This document shows, piece after piece, positions 57,229 to 64,000 of a stretch of 64,000 nucleotides of DNA. The notes under the pieces are model-generated. The model was not told where the DNA came from. It did not search any database and saw nothing but the letters and a program-made list of their open reading frames with translations. Numbering within the stretch: position 1 is the stretch's first letter; the number at the start of each line of letters is the position of its first letter. The position numbers and the translations under genes were made by a program. Source of the stretch: Azohydromonas aeria. Its GTDB lineage: Bacteria; Pseudomonadota; Gammaproteobacteria; Burkholderiales; Burkholderiaceae_C. The stretch is from assembly GCF_009760915.1 (NCBI RefSeq), contig NZ_VIDQ01000004.1, positions 62,001 to 126,000 on the forward strand. Reading direction: 5' to 3'.

Positions 57229-57261
57229 TACATTGCGGACACCCTGTTAGGAGACCTCTGG

Positions 57262-57963
57262 ATGAACAAGCTCTACCCGAGCGCCGCAGAAGCGCTGAAG
57301 GGCATCGTCAAGGATGGCCAGCTGCTGGCCGTCGGCGGCTTCGGCCTGTGCGGCATTCCCGAGGCGCTGATCGCGGCCCTGCGCGATACCGGCGTCAAGG
57401 ATTTGACCGTCATTTCCAACAACGCCGGCGTCGATGGCTTCGGCCTGGGCCAGCTGCTGGAAACGCGCCAGATCCGCAAGATGATTTCCAGCTACGTGGG
57501 CGAGAACAAGGAATTCGAGCGCCAATACCTGGCCGGCGAGCTGGAGCTGGAATTCACGCCGCAGGGCACGCTGGCGGAGAAGCTGCGCGCCGGCGGCGCC
57601 GGCATCCCGGCCTTCTTCACCCGCACCGGCGTGGGCACGCTGGTGGCGGAAGGCAAGGAAACGCGCGAGTTCGACGGGCATACCTACATCATGGAGCGCG
57701 CGCTCAATCCCGAGGTGTCGCTGGTCAAGGCCTGGAAGGCTGACAGGAGCGGCAACCTGCTGTTCCGCCGCACCGCGCGCAATTTCAATCCGGCCGTGGC
57801 CATGGCCGGCAAGCTCACCGTGGTGGAGGTGGAGGAGATCGTCGAGGTCGGCGCCATCGACCCGGATGCCGTGCACCTGCCGGGCATCTACGTGCACCGC
57901 CTGGTGCTCAATCCGAACCCGGAAAAGCGCATCGAGAAGCGCACCACCCGCCCGGCCGCCTGA
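57262..57963 (+). CDS. scoA: 3-oxoacid CoA-transferase subunit A
   Basis: The alpha subunit of succinyl-CoA:3-ketoacid (acetoacetate) CoA-transferase. The 233-residue product has the subunit A signature [15 protein letters not shown] near residue 23 and [16 protein letters not shown] near residue 50. Together with ScoB it moves CoA between succinyl-CoA and acetoacetate, allowing use of ketone bodies or polyhydroxybutyrate breakdown products. GGAG lies eight bases before the ATG. Confidence 0.95.
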   Translation: MNKLYPSAAEALKGIVKDGQLLAVGGFGLCGIPEALIAALRDTGVKDLTVISNNAGVDGFGLGQLLETRQIRKMISSYVGENKEFERQYLAGELELEFTPQGTLAEKLRAGGAGIPAFFTRTGVGTLVAEGKETREFDGHTYIMERALNPEVSLVKAWKADRSGNLLFRRTARNFNPAVAMAGKLTVVEVEEIVEVGAIDPDAVHLPGIYVHRLVLNPNPEKRIEKRTTRPAA

Positions 57964-57975
57964 AGGAGACACGAC

Positions 57976-58614
57976 ATGCCCTGGACCCAAGACCAGATGG
58001 CCGCCAAGGCCGCGACCGAGCTGCAGGACGGCTTCTACGTGAACCTCGGCATCGGCATCCCGACGCTGGTGGCCAACTTCGTGCCGCCCGACAAGGAGGT
58101 GTGGCTGCAAAGCGAGAACGGCATGCTGGGCATCGGCCCGTTCCCGACCGAGGACGAGGTGGACGCCGACCTCATCAACGCCGGCAAGCAGACCGTCACC
58201 ACCATCGCCGGCTCCAGCATCTTCGGCTCGCACGACAGCTTCGCCATGATCCGCGGCGGCAAGATCAACCTGAGCATCCTGGGCGCGATGCAGGTCAGCG
58301 AGAAGGGCGACCTGGCCAACTGGATGATCCCCGGCAAGATGGTCAAGGGCATGGGCGGCGCCATGGACCTGGTGGCCGGCGTGCCGCGCGTGATCGTGGT
58401 CATGGAGCACGTGGCGCGCAAGAAGGACGGCTCCACCGACCTCAAGATCCTGCCCAAGTGCACGCTGCCGCTCACCGGCGTGGGCGTGGTCAACCGCATC
58501 ATCACCGACCTGGCGGTGATGGACGTGACGCCCGAAGGCCTGAAGCTGGTCGAGCTGGCTCCCGAGGTCACGCGCGAGTACGTGCAGGAGCGCACCGGCG
58601 TGACGCTGCTGTAA
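57976..58614 (+). CDS. scoB: 3-oxoacid CoA-transferase subunit B
   Basis: The beta subunit carries the catalytic glutamate that forms the CoA thioester, seen in [15 protein letters not shown] near residue 43. The 212-residue product also has [16 protein letters not shown] near residue 23 and [19 protein letters not shown] near residue 103. It follows scoA by 12 bases with an AAGGAGA site, and a terminator ends the unit 30 bases later. Confidence 0.96.
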   Translation: MPWTQDQMAAKAATELQDGFYVNLGIGIPTLVANFVPPDKEVWLQSENGMLGIGPFPTEDEVDADLINAGKQTVTTIAGSSIFGSHDSFAMIRGGKINLSILGAMQVSEKGDLANWMIPGKMVKGMGGAMDLVAGVPRVIVVMEHVARKKDGSTDLKILPKCTLPLTGVGVVNRIITDLAVMDVTPEGLKLVELAPEVTREYVQERTGVTLL

Positions 58615-58644
58615 GCCGCCGCCGCGTTGTCCCCCTGACACACG

Positions 58645-58666
58645 AGCCGCCTGCGGGCGGCTTTTT
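58645..58666 (+). terminator. Rho-independent terminator of scoAB
   Basis: AGCCGCC pairs with GGCGGCT around loop TGCG and runs into TTTTT. It separates scoAB from the convergent phospholipase D-like gene. Confidence 0.88.
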
Positions 58667-58682
58667 CACGCCGGGCGCCGGC

Positions 58683-60125
58683 TTACAGCCACCACGCCCA
58701 CAGCCGCGCCGCCTGCTCCTTGAGCCGGGCCGACAGCGGCCGGCGCGCCCACTCGGCCGGGTCGATGCGCCGGGACGAGGCCAGGTCGCGCTCGAACACC
58801 GCGCGCATCTGCGCGCCGAAGGCCGGGCCCAGCACCACAGCGTTGAGCTCCTGGTTGTGCAGGAAGCTGCGCCAGTCCAGGTTGGTCGAGCCCACGGTGG
58901 ACCACACGCCGTCGATCACCGCCGTCTTGGCATGCAGCAGCGCCTCGTGCCGCTCCCAGAGTTCCACGCCAGCATCCAGCAGCGCCTGGTAGTAGGCGCG
59001 CCCGGCCGCCAGCACGAAGGCGCTGTCGCTGCGGCTGGGCAGCAGGATCTTCACTTTCACCCCGCGCCGGGCCGCGTCCTGCAGCGTTTCGAGCAGCTGC
59101 GGGTCGGGGACGAAATAGGCCGTCGTGATCAGCACCTCCGTCTCCGCGCTGCGCAGGGCGGAGATCAGGGTGGCGTAGATGAAGCTGTAGGGCTCGCCGG
59201 GTGAGCTGCCGATGGCGCGCACCACCTCGCGGCCCTGCGGCTGCTGCGCTGGGAAGTAGTCGCGCGCGGGCAGGGCGGGCCCGTGCTGGTCGGTCCAGGT
59301 CTGCATGAACAGGCGCTGGTACTCGGCCACCACCGGTCCCTCGATCTGCACCTGCGTGTCGCGCCAGGGCAGGGCGTCGATGTCGCGCTGGCGCTCCTGC
59401 TCGCGCCGCACGGCGCGCCCGCGCGAGCCCGATCCCGGCATCGAGCCACTGGAATACACGCTGCTGATGTTGATGCCGCCCAGGAAGGCCACGCGGCCAT
59501 CGACCACGACCAGCTTGCGGTGGTCGCGCTGGTTGACGTTCCAGCCGCGGCGCACCTTGAGCGGATTGACGGGATTGAACTCCAGCACCAGCGCGCCGGC
59601 CTCGCGCAGCGGCTCGAAGAACGCCTTGGGCGTGCGCAGGCTGCCCACGCTGTCGTAGAGCAGGTTGACGTGCACGCCGGCGCGCAGCCGCTCCAGCAGC
59701 AGCTCGCGAAAGCGCTGCCCGACCTCGTCGTCTTCCAGGATGTAGAACTCGACGTTGACGTGGTCGCGCGCGCCGCGGATGGCGCCGAACATGGCCTCGT
59801 AGGTGGCCGGCCCGTCCTGCAGCAGCTGCACCCGGTTGCCCGCCACCAGCGGCGAGCCCACCAGCGCCTCCTCGATCGCGAGATGGCGCTCCAGCACGTC
59901 CGAAGGGCTGCCGCGGCTCCTGAGCCGCTCCAGGACGGCCTGGCTCTGTGCCGGCGTCAGCGGCCCGCGCGCGCCCTCGACCTGCACCGGGCGGCGCGAC
60001 ATGGCCATGTCGGGCACGATCGTCGGCAGCCCCCCGCAGCCGGCCAGCAGCAGGCACAGGACCCACAGCGTCCACGCCCTCCACGGTGCACGCGGCGCCG
60101 GCCGCCGCCAGGTCAGCGGCGCCAT
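58683..60125 (-). CDS. Phospholipase D-like / cardiolipin synthase-like lipoprotein
   Basis: The 480-residue protein has two PLD (HKD) motifs, QRDHRKLVVVDGRVAFLGG near residue 211 and HAKTAVIDGVWSTVGSTNLD near residue 402. This fits cardiolipin synthases and phospholipases. The N-terminus is basic, then hydrophobic, ending in the lipobox LLAGC with Cys30, so the protein is probably a lipoprotein. Gly at +2 does not signal inner-membrane retention. It may remodel phospholipids on the periplasmic side. The gene is divergent from ggt, 75 bases apart. Confidence 0.85.
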   Translation of the reverse strand: MAPLTWRRPAPRAPWRAWTLWVLCLLLAGCGGLPTIVPDMAMSRRPVQVEGARGPLTPAQSQAVLERLRSRGSPSDVLERHLAIEEALVGSPLVAGNRVQLLQDGPATYEAMFGAIRGARDHVNVEFYILEDDEVGQRFRELLLERLRAGVHVNLLYDSVGSLRTPKAFFEPLREAGALVLEFNPVNPLKVRRGWNVNQRDHRKLVVVDGRVAFLGGINISSVYSSGSMPGSGSRGRAVRREQERQRDIDALPWRDTQVQIEGPVVAEYQRLFMQTWTDQHGPALPARDYFPAQQPQGREVVRAIGSSPGEPYSFIYATLISALRSAETEVLITTAYFVPDPQLLETLQDAARRGVKVKILLPSRSDSAFVLAAGRAYYQALLDAGVELWERHEALLHAKTAVIDGVWSTVGSTNLDWRSFLHNQELNAVVLGPAFGAQMRAVFERDLASSRRIDPAEWARRPLSARLKEQAARLWAWWL

Positions 60126-60200
60126 GGCAGGGTCCTTGCTGCGGGCGGCGGTTGCATGCCGCCATCGAGGCAAGCGGCATGCACAACCCGGGAGAAACCC

Positions 60201-62066
60201 ATGAAGCAGCCCGCAGTGAAGGGGATGGCCCCGGCAGTGGCCCGGGCTGGATCGGCGCCCGGGTGCCGGGCCAGGATGGCGTGCCGCCGCGGGCTGTCGG
60301 CGCTGGTCCTGGCGGCCCTGGCAGGCTGTGCCGGCCCGGGGCCGCGGCCCGAGGCCGGCGCCGCGGCGCCGGCTCGGCCCAGCGAGGTCTTCAAGCGCAT
60401 GGCCGTGGCCGCGGCGCATCCGCTGGCCTCGCAGGCCGGGCTGCAGATGCTGCGCGAGGGCGGCTCGGCGGTGGACGCCGCCGTGGCGGTGCAGATGGTG
60501 CTGACGCTGGTGGAGCCCCAGGCCAGCGGCATCGGCGGCGGCGCCTTCCTGATGAGCTGGGACGGGCGCCGGCTGCAGGCCTTCGACGGCCGCGAGATGG
60601 CGCCCGGCGCCGCCACGGAGGACCTGTTCCTGCGGCCCGACGGCACGCCCATGAGCTTCCAGCAGGCCGTGGCCGGCGGCCGCCCGGTGGGCGTGCCCGG
60701 CGTGGTGGCGATGCTGGAGGCGGCGCACCGCCAGCACGGGCGGCTGCCCTGGATGCACCTGTTCGAGCCCGCCATCCGGCTGTGCGAGGAGGGTTTCACG
60801 GTGACGCCGCTGCTGCATCGGCACCTGGTGGAAGGGCGCGAGGCCCTGGGCGCCAGCCCGCAGGCCGCGGCCTACTGGCTGCAGCCCGACGGCCAGCCCT
60901 GGCCGGTGGGCCACCGGCTACGCAACCCGGCGCTGGCGCAGGTGCTGCGCGCCATCGCGCGCGACGGCGCGGCCGCGTTCTATGAAGGCGCCGTGGCGGC
61001 CGACATCGTGGCGCGGGTGCGGGGCCATGCCACCAACCCGGGCTCGATGACGCTGGCCGACCTGGACGGCTACGTGCCCAAGGAGCGCGTGCCGATCTGC
61101 ACCGCCTGGAAGGCGCGCTACCGGGTGTGCGGCTTCCCGCCGCCATCCTCCGGGCACCTGGCGATGATGCAGATCCTGGGCCTGCTGGAGCGCCTGCCCG
61201 CCGCCGTTGCGCCCGCCGCCGAGACGCCGCTGCAGCAGGGCCTGCCCGCGCCGGCCTGGCTGCATGCCTACACCGAGGCGGCGCGGCTGGCTTTCGCCGA
61301 CCGCGCCGCCTTCGTGGCCGACCCGGACTACGTGCCCGCGCCGGGCAACGACTGGCGCACGCTGCTCGATCCGGAGTACCTGCGCCGCCGCGCCGCGCTC
61401 ATCAAGCCGACGAGCATGAAGGCGGCCCGCCCCGGCGAGCCCGGGCCGCTGCCGCAGGCCTGGGCGCCGCAGGCCGCCCAGCCGGAGCACGGCACCAGCC
61501 ACGTGAGCATCGTGGACGCGCAGGGCCGCGCGGTGGCGATGACGACCACCATCGAGGCGGTCTGGGGCTCGCGGCTGATGAGCGACGGCGGCACCGGGCT
61601 GCCCGGCGGCTTCATGCTCAACAACGAGCTCACCGACTTCTCCTTCGCGCCGCGCGACGCGCAGGGCCGCCCGGTGGCCAACCGCGTGCAGCCGGGCAAG
61701 CGTCCGCGCTCGAGCATGAGCCCGACGCTGGTGTTCGACGCGCGCGACGGCGCGCTGCTGATGTCGCTGGGCTCGCCCGGCGGGGCGGCGATCATCCACT
61801 ACACCGCCAAGACGCTGTACTTCACGCTGGGTGCCGGACTGGCGCCACAGGCCGCCACGGACCTGCCCAACTTCGGCAGCTTCAACGGCCCGACGCTGCT
61901 GGAGCGAGGCCGCTTCGCGCCGGCCACGCTGCAGGCGCTGCGCGAGCGCGGGCACGAGGTGAACGAAACCGCGCTGGACAGCGGCATCCAGGCACTGCGG
62001 CGCGCGTCGGGCGGCTGGGTGGGGGCCGCCGACCCGCGGCGCGAAGGCGTGGTGCTGGGCGAGTGA
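60201..62066 (+). CDS. ggt: Gamma-glutamyltransferase (gamma-glutamyltranspeptidase), probable lipoprotein
   Basis: GGT hydrolyses or transfers the gamma-glutamyl group of glutathione and is made as a precursor that cuts itself at a threonine. The 621-residue product has the large-subunit start AVAAAHPLASQAGLQMLREG near residue 68 and DAAVAVQMVLTLVEPQASGIGGG. The small subunit would begin at Thr432 (EHGTSHVSIVD). SLGSPGGAAIIHY forms the oxyanion region near residue 517. The signal region ends in the lipobox ALAGC (Cys43), so periplasmic lipid anchoring is likely. GGAG precedes the ATG at 60201. Confidence 0.94.
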   Translation: MKQPAVKGMAPAVARAGSAPGCRARMACRRGLSALVLAALAGCAGPGPRPEAGAAAPARPSEVFKRMAVAAAHPLASQAGLQMLREGGSAVDAAVAVQMVLTLVEPQASGIGGGAFLMSWDGRRLQAFDGREMAPGAATEDLFLRPDGTPMSFQQAVAGGRPVGVPGVVAMLEAAHRQHGRLPWMHLFEPAIRLCEEGFTVTPLLHRHLVEGREALGASPQAAAYWLQPDGQPWPVGHRLRNPALAQVLRAIARDGAAAFYEGAVAADIVARVRGHATNPGSMTLADLDGYVPKERVPICTAWKARYRVCGFPPPSSGHLAMMQILGLLERLPAAVAPAAETPLQQGLPAPAWLHAYTEAARLAFADRAAFVADPDYVPAPGNDWRTLLDPEYLRRRAALIKPTSMKAARPGEPGPLPQAWAPQAAQPEHGTSHVSIVDAQGRAVAMTTTIEAVWGSRLMSDGGTGLPGGFMLNNELTDFSFAPRDAQGRPVANRVQPGKRPRSSMSPTLVFDARDGALLMSLGSPGGAAIIHYTAKTLYFTLGAGLAPQAATDLPNFGSFNGPTLLERGRFAPATLQALRERGHEVNETALDSGIQALRRASGGWVGAADPRREGVVLGE

Positions 62067-62513
62067 AGGGCGTGCCCCGCCGCGGACCTGCCAGGACCAT
62101 GCCCGCCCGACGCCGGCATGCCTCCGGACAAGGGGTTACCCGAGGTGCCAAAACGGCCTACAGGCGGTTTTCACCACGGCCTCGGGAAGCAGGGGCACAC
62201 AAGACTGACATCTTGAAAAGCCCTGGACGGCAATTTCGGAAAGGTTGGCAGCAAACGAAGTAGAAGAATTTCAAATCACACAGTTGAAAACGTTTTCGAC
62301 GGCGGACTGATATTTTTTGTAAATAGCTTTTGCAATTTTCGCGAAGGGCCTGGAATGCTATAACGAAGAAGTCCTGACGTTATGGCATGGGCCTGCGAGG
62401 TGTTCTAGGTGAATTCCTGGGACGGCGCATCCGGCTGACGGTGTGCAGGGCAATTCGACTTTTCGTCTTGAACGGTTGGCCTGAAGCCGATTTGCCACTC
62501 CGGGGTGCAAAGG
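62067..62513. promoter_or_regulatory. AT-rich regulatory spacer with hairpin, LacI-type palindrome and extended -10
   Basis: The 447-base spacer changes from GC-rich to clearly AT-rich after about 62,200. It contains a long hairpin at 62139-62186 (outer CCCGAGG/CCTCGGG, inner AAAAC-GCC/GGC-GTTTT). It also has the perfect palindrome GAAAACGTTTTC at 62286-62297, which fits the CG-centred operator style of LacI-family repressors. TGC-TATAAC at 62356-62364 resembles an extended -10. The next gene starts 150 bases later, so a long leader is implied. Confidence 0.5.
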
Positions 62514-64000
62514 ATGTCCGACGTGAATGCCCTGCAACGTGACGCCATGCTGGCGCCCGGCTTGGCCCTGCTGCGCCGCGCGAGACGCGACGGCGAACGC
62601 AGCCTGCTGTATTTCTACGTCGTGGCGGCGGCGCTGTCGGTGTGGATCGCGCACTACCCGCCGCTGGGCGACGTGCCGCAGCACGCGGCCCAGGTGGCTC
62701 TGGCGCTGGATCTGCTGCAGGGCCAGTCGCGCTGGGACCAGGTCGTCACCTTCAATTTCTTCACGCCCTACCTGATCGGCTACGGGCTGATGGGGCTGTT
62801 CGCGCAGGTCATGTCGATGGCCAGCGCCGTGAAGCTGGTGCTGTCGCTGTCGGTGCTGGGCTTCTTCTGGGCCGCCTCGACGCTGCGCCGCCGCTTCGAG
62901 GCGCCGGCCTTCCTGGACTGGCTGCTGCTGGCCGGATTCTTCGGTTTTGCGTTCAAGTGGGGATTCGTCACCTTTTTGCTGGCCGCGCCCATCGGCATAT
63001 TCTTCATATTGAAGTCGCTGGATTTCGTCGAGGACAGCAGCATTCGCCGCGGCATGGTCCTGGCCCTGATCGGCGTGCTGCTGTTCTTTTCGCACGGCCT
63101 GGTGTTCGTGGCCTGCGTCGGCATCGGTTTCTGCTATGCGGTGCTGGGCATTTCCAGCTGGCGGATGGCGGTGGTCCGGCTGCTGCCCTTCGTGATGCTG
63201 GGAATATTGACGCTGATTTACCTGCGTTTTTCCCGCGACGTTGCGGCCCAGACGACGGAAGCGCAGCCCTTCGTGCTGGAGTGGACGCCTCGGCGCGTCG
63301 TGCGCTTCTTCCGTTACCAATGGGACACGGCGCTGCGCGCCCGGTTGATGCCCGGCTACGTGCTCAACTGCCTGGCCTACGCGCTGTTCTATCTGACGCC
63401 GTTCCTGATGGGCATGCGGCTGCGGCTGACGCTGCGGCGTGCCATCCCGTTCGCGGTGATGCTCGTCATCGGCATGGTCGCGCCCCATACCGCGATGACG
63501 ACGGGCTTCATCTACGAACGCTTCGCGCTGTTCCTGATGCCGTTCTACGTCCTGCTGTTCGCCCCGGCCGACGGGCCGCTGCCCGCGTGGCACGAGCGCA
63601 TGCGGCTGCTGGTGCTGCTGGCGGTGCCGACGATCCTGCTGGCCATGACGGCATCGCGCTCCTGGGGCTACTTCAAGTTCAACCGCGAGATCCGCGACTT
63701 CCGGGAAGTCATGTCCGTGATACCGCCGCAGCAACGCGTGCTGTCGCTGATCATGGACAAGTACAGCCGCGCCGCCGACAACCCGCACACCTACCTGCAT
63801 TTCCCGGCCTGGTATCAGGCGGAAAAGCGTGGTTTCGTCGATGCCAACTTCGCGCAGTGGCTGCCGCAGATCGTGCGCTTCCGGCCCGGCGAGGCACGGG
63901 TGCAGTCGCCCTTCGAGTGGAAGCCCTACCGCTTCGACTGGGTCAAGCACCGCGGGGAGCAGTACGACTACTTCGTCTTCCGCAGCGTGAGCCGCATGTT
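62514..64000 (+). CDS. Polytopic membrane protein, GT-C glycosyltransferase-like, 3' end outside the window
   Basis: At least 495 residues are present with no stop before the window ends. The first about 380 residues hold some ten hydrophobic segments. The first periplasmic loop has HYPPLGDVPQHAAQ near residue 48, an acidic-residue-plus-His pattern reminiscent of GT-C enzymes, which use lipid-linked sugars. After the last membrane span a soluble domain begins (NREIRDFREVMSVIPPQQRV near residue 395). I do not recognise a named family. Lower G/C codon use than neighbours in places (ATA, TTT) hints at different ancestry, perhaps an exopolysaccharide locus. Confidence 0.65.
   Translation, partial: MSDVNALQRDAMLAPGLALLRRARRDGERSLLYFYVVAAALSVWIAHYPPLGDVPQHAAQVALALDLLQGQSRWDQVVTFNFFTPYLIGYGLMGLFAQVMSMASAVKLVLSLSVLGFFWAASTLRRRFEAPAFLDWLLLAGFFGFAFKWGFVTFLLAAPIGIFFILKSLDFVEDSSIRRGMVLALIGVLLFFSHGLVFVACVGIGFCYAVLGISSWRMAVVRLLPFVMLGILTLIYLRFSRDVAAQTTEAQPFVLEWTPRRVVRFFRYQWDTALRARLMPGYVLNCLAYALFYLTPFLMGMRLRLTLRRAIPFAVMLVIGMVAPHTAMTTGFIYERFALFLMPFYVLLFAPADGPLPAWHERMRLLVLLAVPTILLAMTASRSWGYFKFNREIRDFREVMSVIPPQQRVLSLIMDKYSRAADNPHTYLHFPAWYQAEKRGFVDANFAQWLPQIVRFRPGEARVQSPFEWKPYRFDWVKHRGEQYDYFVFRSVSRM

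Overview
The window is a GC-rich chromosomal segment (dense G/C third positions) from a betaproteobacterium. The gene content points to Burkholderiales, probably Comamonadaceae or a close relative: an aromatic aminotransferase/uvrB/iscRSUA-hscBA-fdx block, a 14-gene nuoA-N operon followed by DUF2818-Nudix-DUF1178, and SDR-type threonine dehydrogenase next to kbl. This placement is inferred from content and order only. Nearly everything is core metabolism. I see no phage, insertion sequence, CRISPR array or toxin system. Only the last ~1.8 kb, after 62,067, looks compositionally different (AT-richer spacer, unknown membrane protein).

Layout. 1-2,983: class I aminotransferase (cut by the window edge), divergent from uvrB. 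2,984-8,970: complete ISC iron-sulfur assembly operon (iscR, iscS, iscU, iscA, hscB, hscA, fdx) with an IscR-type box on its promoter. 9,046-12,987 (minus): nitrate-type ABC transporter nrtA-nrtB-nrtD behind a leader terminator, with the ANTAR antiterminator gene nasT upstream. 13,057-20,570: tsaD, an aminotransferase, rpsO-pnp, a quinone oxidoreductase, tpiA and secG. 20,590-20,734: a run of six hairpins, then tRNA-Leu(GAG). 21,093-37,309: nuoABCDEFGHIJKLMN plus a DUF2818 membrane protein, a Nudix hydrolase and a DUF1178 protein, closed by a strong terminator. 37,383-45,345: FAD-linked oxidase and DUF2069 (minus), yihY, kbl-tdh, a CBS-domain protein, aroC, and an unknown helical protein (minus). 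45,655-46,161: two small ORFs, one DUF3606. 46,253-52,650 (minus): gcvT-gcvH-gcvP-sdaA under a tandem glycine riboswitch. 52,795-58,614: ETF-ubiquinone oxidoreductase, an SDR lacking its catalytic Ser and Tyr, yceH, a hotdog thioesterase, a PAS-LuxR regulator divergent from scoAB. 58,683-62,066: divergent phospholipase D-like and gamma-glutamyltransferase genes, both with lipoboxes. 62,514-end: a truncated GT-C-like polytopic membrane protein.

How the genes connect. Several units concern Fe-S and respiratory chemistry: ISC builds clusters, and complex I and ETF-QO consume them and feed ubiquinone. A second theme is threonine-glycine-serine catabolism: Tdh and Kbl turn threonine into glycine and acetyl-CoA, GcvTHP cleaves glycine, and SdaA deaminates serine to pyruvate. 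scoAB and ETF-QO fit ketone-body and acyl-CoA oxidation. Much of the least described content is RNA-level: an ANTAR hairpin with attenuator, a glycine riboswitch, rpsO and pnp leader structures, intra-operon hairpins in isc and nuo, and the hairpin run before tRNA-Leu.
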